Shown one piece after another: positions 57,906-64,000 of a stretch of DNA of 64,000 nucleotides. Numbering within the stretch: position 1 is the stretch's first letter; each line of letters begins with the position of its first letter. Where the stretch lies: positions 62,001 to 126,000 of the forward strand of contig NZ_QKYK01000002.1 in the NCBI RefSeq assembly GCF_003426815.1, read 5' to 3'. Origin of the DNA: Desertimonas flava (GTDB taxonomy: Bacteria; Actinomycetota; Acidimicrobiia; Acidimicrobiales; Ilumatobacteraceae). The notes under the pieces were generated by a model. The model was not told the origin of the DNA, did no database searches, and saw only the letters and a program-made list of their open reading frames with translations. The translations under genes were made by a program, and so were the position numbers.

Positions 57906-58352
57906 TCAGTCGTGGAGCAGGAGGTGCGGGCCGGGTCCCTCGGCGCCGAGCGAGTCGTCACGGTTGAACATCGGGCAGGCCTCCATCGACAGGCAGCCGC
58001 AGCCGATGCAGCCGGTGATCCGGTCCTTCATCCGCTCGATGAGGGCGATCTGGGCGTCGAGGCGGGGCTTCCAGGAGCTGGCGACGACCTCCCAGTCGCG
58101 GCGGTCGGGCGTGCGATTGTCGGGCAGTGACGACATCACCGCGCCGATCTCGCTCAGCGACAGACCGACCTGCTGAGCGATGCGGATGAACGACACCCGT
58201 CGCAACACGTCACGGTGATAGCGGCGCTGGTTGCCTGCGTTGCGCTCGGAATGGATCAGGCCCTGGTCCTCGTAGAACCGCAGGGCCGAGGTGGCCACGC
58301 CGGTGCGTTCGCTGACCTGGCCGATCGTCAGGGCGTACTTGGGGTTGAGCAT
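57906..58352 (-). CDS. soxR: Redox-sensitive transcriptional activator SoxR
   Basis: A 148-residue MerR-family regulator. The N-terminal HTH is LTIGQVSERTGVATSALRFY with wing NQRRYHRDVLRRV, then a dimer helix and the iron-sulfur site CIGCGCLSMEAC (C-x2-C-x-C-x5-C, about 119-130), the [2Fe-2S] signature of SoxR. Oxidation or nitrosylation of the cluster turns on its target promoter. The ATG has GGAG 6 bases upstream. It is divergent from an FMN reductase gene that has a SoxR box in its promoter; in actinomycetes SoxR targets typically answer redox-active metabolites. Confidence 0.96.
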   Translation of the reverse strand: MLNPKYALTIGQVSERTGVATSALRFYEDQGLIHSERNAGNQRRYHRDVLRRVSFIRIAQQVGLSLSEIGAVMSSLPDNRTPDRRDWEVVASSWKPRLDAQIALIERMKDRITGCIGCGCLSMEACPMFNRDDSLGAEGPGPHLLLHD

Positions 58353-58386
58353 CGGAATCTCCGGGATGTGCTGTTCGGCACAGCGC

Positions 58387-58417
58387 TTGACTTCAAGTTC
58401 GCTTGAGATCGTACCGT
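58387..58417 (+). promoter_or_regulatory. SoxR-dependent promoter with SoxR box
   Basis: TTGACT (58387-58392), a 19-bp spacer and TACCGT (58412-58417) form a MerR-type promoter. The spacer contains CTTCAAGTTCGCTTGAGA (58391-58408), which matches the E. coli SoxR box CCTCAAGTTAACTTGAGG at most positions. It is followed 6 bases later by the GTG start of the FMN reductase gene. Confidence 0.85.
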
Positions 58418-58423
58418 GAAGGT

Positions 58424-59002
58424 GTGACTGATCTGAATGCTCCCTATCGACTCGCCGTGATCGTCGGAAGCACCCGCGAAGGACGCTTCGGCCACAACAT
58501 CGCGGCCTGGTTCGCCGGGCAGGCCTCCCAGCGAGACGACGTCGACGTGGACGTGGTCGACCTCGACGACCACGACATCCACAGCCGGTTCGGCCCGGCC
58601 GGTCGGGCTGCCCTCGCCGGCTTCAACGAGCGACTCGATGCCGCCGACGCCTTCGTGGTCGTCACGCCCGAGTACAACCACAGCTACCCGGCGGCGTTGA
58701 AGCAGGCAATCGACTTCGCCAAGACCGAGTGGCAGGCCAAGCCGGTCGGCTTCGTGTCGTACGGCGGCGTGTCGGGTGGGTTGCGTGCTGTCGAGCACCT
58801 GCGCGGGGTGTTCGCCGAGTTGCACGCGATGACGTTGCGCGACACCGTCAGCCTGCACAACTACCCGCAGCTGTTCGATGCCGACGGCACCCTCGTCGAT
58901 CCGGAGCCGGTGAACGTCGCGGCCAAGAAGCTGCTCGACTCGCTCGCCTGGTGGGCCCTCGCCCTCCGCAAGGCCCGGTACGAGCACCCCTACACCGCCT
59001 GA
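58424..59002 (+). CDS. NADPH-dependent FMN reductase
   Basis: A 192-residue flavodoxin-fold reductase: VIVGSTREGRFGHNIAAWF (phosphate loop), VVVTPEYNHSYPAALKQAID and FVSYGGVSGGLRAVEHL. It reduces free or bound flavin, quinones or dyes with NAD(P)H. GTG 58424 lies 6 bases behind the -10 box, giving a leaderless start consistent with the SoxR promoter; a longer start at 58403 would fall within the SoxR box. It is divergent from soxR and is its obvious target. The next gene, putA, follows 68 bases later and may have its own promoter. Confidence 0.94.
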   Translation: MTDLNAPYRLAVIVGSTREGRFGHNIAAWFAGQASQRDDVDVDVVDLDDHDIHSRFGPAGRAALAGFNERLDAADAFVVVTPEYNHSYPAALKQAIDFAKTEWQAKPVGFVSYGGVSGGLRAVEHLRGVFAELHAMTLRDTVSLHNYPQLFDADGTLVDPEPVNVAAKKLLDSLAWWALALRKARYEHPYTA

Positions 59003-59070
59003 CGACGGCGGGTACGGTGCCGGCGACCGCGCGGTCGCCGGTCGACGGCGCCCGTGCGACACTGTCGGCA

Positions 59071-62000
59071 GTGAGCCCCCTTCCCGAGCCCGACCGACGC
59101 GACGCTGACAGCAACGACGACGGCCGCGTCGAGCGCAGCATCGCCCTGGCCGATCGGCTGCTGCGCGCCGCGCAGCAGGGAGCGACGTCGGCCGAACGCC
59201 GTCAGCAGGAACGACTCGGTGCCCTCGTCACCGATCCCGACGGTCGAGATCTCGTCCAACGCCTCACCGACGAGGTGCTCCGTCTCGACCGGCCCCGCGC
59301 CGCGGCAGGACGGTTCGGCTCCCTCGTGGCGTCCGGCGTGCCTCGGTCGGTCGGCGCCGCCGATCGTCTGCTGATGCGGGCCGGCGCCGTCGCCGGCCGC
59401 CTGGCGCCCTTCGCCGTCGTGCCGCTGATGAAGCGCCGCATCGTCGCCGAGACCCGCGGGCTGGTGATCCCCGCCGAGAACGGACCGCTGACGAAGCACC
59501 TCAGCCGGCGCTCCGCCGACGGCACCCGCCAGAACCTCAACCTGCTCGGCGAGGCCATCCTGTCCGACGCCGAAGCGGCCACGCGGATCGACCGTGTCGT
59601 GGCCCTGCTGCGCCGGCCCGACGTCGACTACGTGTCGGTGAAGATCTCGTCGCTGTGCGCGTTGCTCGACGTGTACGCCTTCGACCACACGCTCGACCGC
59701 ATCGCCGTCGCCCTGCGCAAGGTGTACGACGCCGCCCTCGAGTCGACGCCACCGGCGTTCGTCAATCTCGACATGGAGGAGTACGCCGACCTCGACCTGA
59801 CGCTGGCGGCGTTCATGCGGGTCCTCGACGAGCCGCGCTACCACCGCCTGCCTGCCGGCATCGTGCTGCAGGCGTACCTGCCCGACTCACACGATGCGAT
59901 GGAACGGCTCGGTGCGTGGGCCATCGCCCGGGTCGAGTCGGGCGGTGCGCCGATCAAGGTGCGCATCGTCAAGGGCGCCAACCTGGCGATGGAGCACGTC
60001 GACGCCGAACAGCACGGCTGGGTGGCGGCCACGTACCCGACCAAGGCCGACACCGACGCCAGCTACAAGCGCCTCCTCGACTCGTGCCTGCGGCCCGACT
60101 GGGCGCGGGCGGTGCGCGTGGGAGTGGCCAGCCACAACCTGTTCGATCTCGCTTGGGCGCTGACGTTGCGTGCGGAGTTGCCGCCCGAACGGCAGGCGAT
60201 GATCGAGTTCGAGATGCTCGAAGGCATCGTGCCGGCCCAGGCCCGGGCAGTGCACGAGGTGGCCGGCAACCTGCTGCTGTACTGCCCGATCGTGCGCGAG
60301 GACGAGGTGGAGGCGAGCCTCGCCTACCTCGCCCGGCGCCTCGACGAGAACACCTCGCCGGAGAACTTCCTGCGGGCGATGTTCGACATGACGCCGGGCT
60401 CGGCCGAGTTCACCGAGCAGGCCCGCCGGTTCCGCAGCGCGGTCGACGCCCGCGCCGCCGTCTCGACCACGCCCCGCCGCCCCGGCGTCGCCGTCGATGC
60501 GTCGGACGTCGCCCGTGACGGCGGGTTCGTCAACCAGCCCGACACCGACTGGACGGCTGCTGCCAACCGCGCCGCGATGACCGCCGCGCTCGCTGCCGTC
60601 GCCACCGGTGCGGCCGGTGCCCACGACGTTCCTATCCTCGACACGGTCGAGGCGATCGAAGCCGTCATCGCCACGGCAGCCGGGGCCGTGAGCGCGTGGT
60701 CGCAACGCGGCGCCGCCGCTCGCGCCGAGGTGTTGCGGCGGGTCGCCGATCGCATGGAAACGTCGCGCTTCGAGACGCTCGCCGTGATGGCCGACGAGGC
60801 CGCCAAGATCGTGCGCGAGGGCGACCCGGAGGTGTCCGAGGCCGTCGACTTCGCCCGGTACTACGCCACCGCCCAGTGCGCCGACGGTGCCGAGCCGTAC
60901 GGTGTGGTGGTCGTCGCGTCGCCGTGGAACTTCCCCTACGCCATCCCCGCCGGTGGTGTCCTCGCGGCGCTGATGGCCGGCAACGCTGTCGTCCTCAAGC
61001 CGGCGCCCGAGACGCGGCGCACCGCCTGGCTGCTCGTCAACCAGATGTGGGACGCCGGTGTCCCGCGCGACGTGTTGCAGTACGTCGCCTGCCCCGACGA
61101 CGAGGTGGGTCGCCGGCTGATCACGCACGACGACGTGGCCACCGTCGTGCTCACCGGCGCCCACGCCACCGCCCAGCTGTTCCTCGGGTGGAAACCGTCG
61201 CTGCGGCTCCTCGCCGAGACCAGTGGAAAGAACGCCATCGTCGTCACCGAGTCGGCCGACATGGACGCGGCGATCCGCGACGTGGTGCGCTCGGCCTTCG
61301 GCCACGCCGGCCAGAAGTGCTCGGCGGCGAGCCTGCTCATCCTCACCGGCCCCGTCTACGACGACGAGTCGTTCCTCCGCCGCCTCGCCGACGCCGTGCG
61401 TAGCGTCCGGGTCGGCGAGGCCGACGACCCGGCCACGATGATGGGCCCGCTCATCTCGTCGCCGGGCGGCCCGCTGCTGCGCGCGCTGACGGTCCTCGAC
61501 GCGGGGGAGCGATGGCTCGTCGAGCCGAGGGAGCGTCCCGGCTCACGCCGCGGTGACACCGGCGACGCCGCCACCAGCCGCCGCTGGACCCCCGGTGTGC
61601 GCATCGGCGTCGCCGAGGGCTCGTGGTTCCATCAGACCGAGTGCTTCGGTCCCGTGCTCGGCGTCATCCGGGCCCGCGACCTCGGCCACGCGATACGCAT
61701 CCAGAACGGCACGCCGTACGGCCTCACCGGCGGCATCCATTCGCTCGACGATCGCGAGGTGCGCCGATGGCTCGACGCCGTCGAGGTCGGCAACGCCTAC
61801 GTCAACCGCCACACCACCGGGGCGATCGTGCAGCGCCAGCCCTTCGGCGGCTGGAAGCGATCGTCGGTGGGCGGCGGCGCGAAGGCCGGCGGTCCCAGCT
61901 ACGTCGGCGCGTTCGTCAAGGTGCCCGCCGTGCCGATCGACGTCGGCGCGGCCACCGCCTCGTACGAGTCGGCGTGGATCGAACGGTTCGCCACCGAGCA

Positions 62001-62385
62001 CGACCCGACAGGGCTGCGCAGCGAGTCCAACCGCCTGCGGCATGTGCCCGTCGCGCATGTCGCCGTGCGCACCGGTCCCGGCACGCCCGAAGGTGCCCTC
62101 GACGCCGCACGCGCCGCGGCCGGTGTTGCCGGTGTGGCCGTCACCGTGTTCCACGCCGACGACGTGTCCGACACCGATCTCGCCACTCGCCTCGGGGATC
62201 TCGGCGTCGACCGACTGCGCGTGCTCACCGACATCGGCGACGGACTCGCCGCGGCGGCCCACAACCTCGACATCGCCGTCGACCGCGCCGCCGTCTCGCC
62301 CGACGGCGTCACCGAGCTCCCGCACTGGCTGAAGGAGCAGGCCATCAGCGAGACCACCCACCGCTACGGCCTGATCCGCGAGTAG
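59071..62385 (+). CDS. putA: Bifunctional proline dehydrogenase / pyrroline-5-carboxylate dehydrogenase
   Basis: A 1104-residue enzyme that oxidises proline to glutamate. The FAD-dependent proline dehydrogenase barrel spans about 130-470 (YVSVKISSLCALLDVY, VNLDMEEYADLDLTL, IKVRIVKGANLAMEHV, VASHNLFDLAW). The aldehyde dehydrogenase domain spans about 520-980, with NAD motif SPWNFPYAIPAGG, catalytic Glu in AETSGKNAIV (about 714) and Cys in AGQKCSAASLL (about 749). No N-terminal DNA-binding domain is present, so it is not a self-repressor. GTG 59071 has GACACT 7 bases upstream; earlier in-frame starts exist. Confidence 0.95.
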   Translation: MSPLPEPDRRDADSNDDGRVERSIALADRLLRAAQQGATSAERRQQERLGALVTDPDGRDLVQRLTDEVLRLDRPRAAAGRFGSLVASGVPRSVGAADRLLMRAGAVAGRLAPFAVVPLMKRRIVAETRGLVIPAENGPLTKHLSRRSADGTRQNLNLLGEAILSDAEAATRIDRVVALLRRPDVDYVSVKISSLCALLDVYAFDHTLDRIAVALRKVYDAALESTPPAFVNLDMEEYADLDLTLAAFMRVLDEPRYHRLPAGIVLQAYLPDSHDAMERLGAWAIARVESGGAPIKVRIVKGANLAMEHVDAEQHGWVAATYPTKADTDASYKRLLDSCLRPDWARAVRVGVASHNLFDLAWALTLRAELPPERQAMIEFEMLEGIVPAQARAVHEVAGNLLLYCPIVREDEVEASLAYLARRLDENTSPENFLRAMFDMTPGSAEFTEQARRFRSAVDARAAVSTTPRRPGVAVDASDVARDGGFVNQPDTDWTAAANRAAMTAALAAVATGAAGAHDVPILDTVEAIEAVIATAAGAVSAWSQRGAAARAEVLRRVADRMETSRFETLAVMADEAAKIVREGDPEVSEAVDFARYYATAQCADGAEPYGVVVVASPWNFPYAIPAGGVLAALMAGNAVVLKPAPETRRTAWLLVNQMWDAGVPRDVLQYVACPDDEVGRRLITHDDVATVVLTGAHATAQLFLGWKPSLRLLAETSGKNAIVVTESADMDAAIRDVVRSAFGHAGQKCSAASLLILTGPVYDDESFLRRLADAVRSVRVGEADDPATMMGPLISSPGGPLLRALTVLDAGERWLVEPRERPGSRRGDTGDAATSRRWTPGVRIGVAEGSWFHQTECFGPVLGVIRARDLGHAIRIQNGTPYGLTGGIHSLDDREVRRWLDAVEVGNAYVNRHTTGAIVQRQPFGGWKRSSVGGGAKAGGPSYVGAFVKVPAVPIDVGAATASYESAWIERFATEHDPTGLRSESNRLRHVPVAHVAVRTGPGTPEGALDAARAAAGVAGVAVTVFHADDVSDTDLATRLGDLGVDRLRVLTDIGDGLAAAAHNLDIAVDRAAVSPDGVTELPHWLKEQAISETTHRYGLIRE

Positions 62386-62420
62386 CCCGATTCACGCCGC
62401 TTCGGTCGACGTCCCGGCTG

Positions 62421-62468
62421 TCCGGAGGGCAAATGCCTGACGCTTCCGTGGGGTAGGTACCCTCCGGA
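62421..62468. repeat. 48-bp palindromic repeat, copy 4 (inverted)
   Basis: On the minus strand: TCCGGAGGGTACCTACC, loop CCACGGAAGCGTCA, then GGCATTTGCCCTCCGGA. Ten or more differences separate it from copies 1-3, but order, length (48) and most loop bases are the same. It lies 36 bases after the putA stop. Confidence 0.85.
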
Positions 62469-62576
62469 CCCCCGTCGGGGGCATCCGGGCCGCTGGTGAC
62501 GAATCGCACCGGAACACCCCACGATGTCGGGCTCGCTGAGACCCATCGGACACGACGCAGCGGCGTCGTTGAGACG

Positions 62577-63065
62577 TCAGTCGAGTGGGAGCTCCCAGCG
62601 CCAGACGTCGCCGTCCACGCCTCCGTCGGGATCGGCGGTGGTGGCGGTGTGGATGAATCCGCAGCGGACGAGCACCGCCGTGGAGGCGTTCGGGGTGGCG
62701 AGCGTGTGGGCGATCACTCGAGACGCACCCCGCGCCCGGGCCCGGTCGATCATCGTGCGGGCCGCGTCGGTGGCCAGGCCGCGGCCTTGGCGGGCGGGGG
62801 CGATGGCGTAGCCGATCTCCACCTCGCCAGCGTGGGGTGGGCCCTTGAACCCCCCGAAGCCGACGAGCGCGCCGTCGTCGTCGAAGAAGAGTTGCGATCC
62901 CCACGGGTCGGCGTCGCGCTGCCGGGCGGCGTGGAGTGCGTGGGGAAGTGCTTCGGGGAACCCGGCCCATCCCTCGACGACCTCGATGCCGAACCGTTCC
63001 GTGAATGTCGAATCCCCCTCGACCAGGGCCTCGATCCAGTCGAGCCGCAGCGGTTCGACACGCAT
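62577..63065 (-). CDS. GNAT-family N-acetyltransferase
   Basis: A 162-residue acetyltransferase. The acetyl-CoA loop is IAPARQGRGLATDAARTMID (Q-x-x-G-x-G/A, about 95-115), preceded by the strand VGFGGFKGPPHAGEVEIGY and followed by VIAHTLATPNASTAVLVRCGF. The family resembles the RimJ/RimL-like group that also acts on small molecules; the substrate is unknown. ATG 63065 gives the expected length. The gene converges on putA, separated by the repeat at 62421. Confidence 0.88.
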   Translation of the reverse strand: MRVEPLRLDWIEALVEGDSTFTERFGIEVVEGWAGFPEALPHALHAARQRDADPWGSQLFFDDDGALVGFGGFKGPPHAGEVEIGYAIAPARQGRGLATDAARTMIDRARARGASRVIAHTLATPNASTAVLVRCGFIHTATTADPDGGVDGDVWRWELPLD

Positions 63066-63244
63066 CACGAGCAGGTAGTGCGGGGTGGTCGGTGGAGCAT
63101 CATCCGCCCAGCATGACCAACACGGGAGTCGTTCGCCAGCGAGAACCAGCGGCGCGCCGCGTCCCCTCGGGCACGCGGCGAAGCCCGAGCCGTGGTGACG
63201 GCTCGGGCTTCTCGTCGACGGTCGGTCGTGGGCGGCGATCGCTC

Positions 63245-63506
63245 CTACGGCGCGGTGGGGCTCGCCCCGATCTGCTGCATGATCGTCATCCCGTCGGGGG
63301 AGACCCGGAACTCGACGATCTTGCCGTCGACGACCCGGATCATGCCGATGCCGGCCGCGGACACCGTGTTGCCGGTCGGGGCGACACCCATCAGCGGGCC
63401 GTCGTGGGTGCCTTCGTACCGGCAACGGGGGGGCGACCTTGTCACCTTCCGCCACCAACTCGTCGAGGGGGTGTTGGGGAGAGGTGTCGTTGAGGTCGGG
63501 GCCGGC
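63245..63506 (-). pseudogene. SnoaL-like polyketide cyclase/ester cyclase remnant with frameshift
   Basis: Only the C-terminal 85 or so codons of a SnoaL-fold protein remain. DLNDTSPQHPLDELVAEGDK is in one frame, and RYEGTHDGPLMGVAPTGNTV with FRVSPDGMTIMQQIGASPTAP is in another; they are joined at a run of seven G residues (63427-63433 on the plus strand), where removal of one base would restore the frame. No start or N-terminal half exists: the frame runs back directly into the stop of the SDR gene. The remnant is presumably not functional, unless the extra G is a sequencing error in a gene that was already truncated. Confidence 0.8.
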
Positions 63507-64000
63507 TCAGAGGTGGAAGCCGCCGGAGGCTTCGAGGTTCTCGCCGGTCACCCAGGCGAAGTCGTCGGAGAGCAGGGCGGCGATCACCCTGCCGACGTCG
63601 TCGGGTTCGCCGACACGGCCGAAGGCGGTCTCAGCGGCGATCGCCGGGATGACCTCGGGGTGGCGGGCGAAGGCATCGTCGGCGATGCGGGTGCGCGTCG
63701 GACCGGGGGAGACGCCGTTGACGCGGATCTGACGACCGGCGAGCTCCTTCGCCAGCAGACGCGTCATCGTGATCAGACCGCCTTTGGCGCTGGCGTAGGC
63801 GCTGTACCCGCTCGTCATGCCCGTCGGGATGGCCGAGTTGCTCGTCGTGTTGACGATCGCCCCGCCGTTCACGATGAGCGGCAGGAGCGTCTGGATCAGG
63901 AAGAACGGTCCGCGCATGATGACGTGGACGAAACGCTCGAACTGAGCCGGGGTGACGTCGGGGAACATCGTCGGGCCGGACACCCCGGCGTTGTTGACGA
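63507..64000 (-). CDS. Short-chain dehydrogenase/reductase, partial (N-terminus beyond right edge)
   Basis: The visible 164 codons are the C-terminal two thirds of a classical SDR. VNNAG (cofactor-side motif) lies at the window edge, followed by IVNTTSNSAIPTGMTSGYSA with the catalytic Ser, then YASAKGGLITMTRLL with the Tyr-x3-Lys pair, and VNGVSPGPTRTRI. The end ENLEASGGFHL is normal. It reduces or oxidises a small alcohol/ketone with NAD(P). The N-terminal Rossmann motif (TGxxxGxG) would lie outside the window. A broken SnoaL gene follows directly. Confidence 0.9.
   Translation of the reverse strand, partial: VNNAGVSGPTMFPDVTPAQFERFVHVIMRGPFFLIQTLLPLIVNGGAIVNTTSNSAIPTGMTSGYSAYASAKGGLITMTRLLAKELAGRQIRVNGVSPGPTRTRIADDAFARHPEVIPAIAAETAFGRVGEPDDVGRVIAALLSDDFAWVTGENLEASGGFHL

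Noticed and set aside
62577-63458. 293-codon GNAT frame joined to an upstream segment
   Set aside because: The upstream part is out-of-frame SnoaL remnant sequence; the acetyltransferase starts at ATG 63065.

Overview
The window is a GC-rich, densely coded chromosomal segment. Mean G+C is very high, genes average about 0.9 kb, many start codons are GTG, and many genes look leaderless: a TANNNT box sits 6-7 nt before the start codon and there is no Shine-Dalgarno sequence. Together with the Ku/LigD end-joining genes, SoxR acting on a flavin reductase, an F420-type nitroreductase-family protein and Thr/Glu/Pro/Ala-rich linkers on secreted proteins, this points to an actinomycete, plausibly Acidimicrobiia (Ilumatobacter-like). 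That placement is inference. No phage, insertion sequence, CRISPR array or rRNA was seen; the only tRNA is an initiator tRNA-Met at 6981-7057.

Layout. 1-6.6 kb: an ArsA-like ATPase (cut by the left edge), a DUF305 membrane protein, an ArsR/SRPBCC pair, and a sulfur module in which an ArsR-rhodanese regulator diverges from an MBL-rhodanese protein plus an MFS carrier. 7-14.5 kb: tRNA-fMet, cupin, phosphoribosyltransferase, a small lipoprotein, a MacB/FtsX-type ABC system, a pentapeptide-repeat protein and a serine hydrolase. 14-17 kb: TetR/homocysteine methyltransferase, small enzymes and a macrodomain. 17-20.8 kb: a split end-joining locus (ligase, Ku, LigD PE-POL). 20.9-28 kb: an MFS carrier with an unusual GGCT-like/poly-gamma-glutamate hydrolase fusion, then kinase-regulator-ABC ATPase-permease. 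28-38.5 kb: aldo/keto reductase, MocR, RibD-like reductase with its TetR, and a polyamine ABC operon (potADBC) divergent from a GntR plus Cache-sensor pair. 38.6-47.3 kb: LtrA, a second kinase-regulator-ABC module on the minus strand, an acyl-CoA synthetase and metG. 47.3-64 kb: ThDP enzyme, rhodanese, VOC proteins, cytochrome b561, ABC exporter, enoyl-CoA hydratase, a third kinase/regulator pair, NUDIX, SoxR with FMN reductase, PutA, GNAT, a broken SnoaL gene and a partial SDR.

The intergenic DNA is as notable as the genes. It holds at least four families of palindromic elements: a 48-bp hairpin with a constant 14-nt loop (four full copies), hairpins centred on GTGCC-N-GGCAC (five), a two-part element with GATCGTGACG/CGTCACGATC arms (two) and hairpins bounded by CATCCGAGT/ACTCGGGT (three). 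Upstream of metG there is a leaderless 21-codon open frame with tandem Met codons followed by alternative hairpins, a candidate methionine attenuator. A MerR/SoxR-type promoter with a 19-bp spacer precedes the FMN reductase, and a similar one precedes an ABC exporter that has no regulator next to it.
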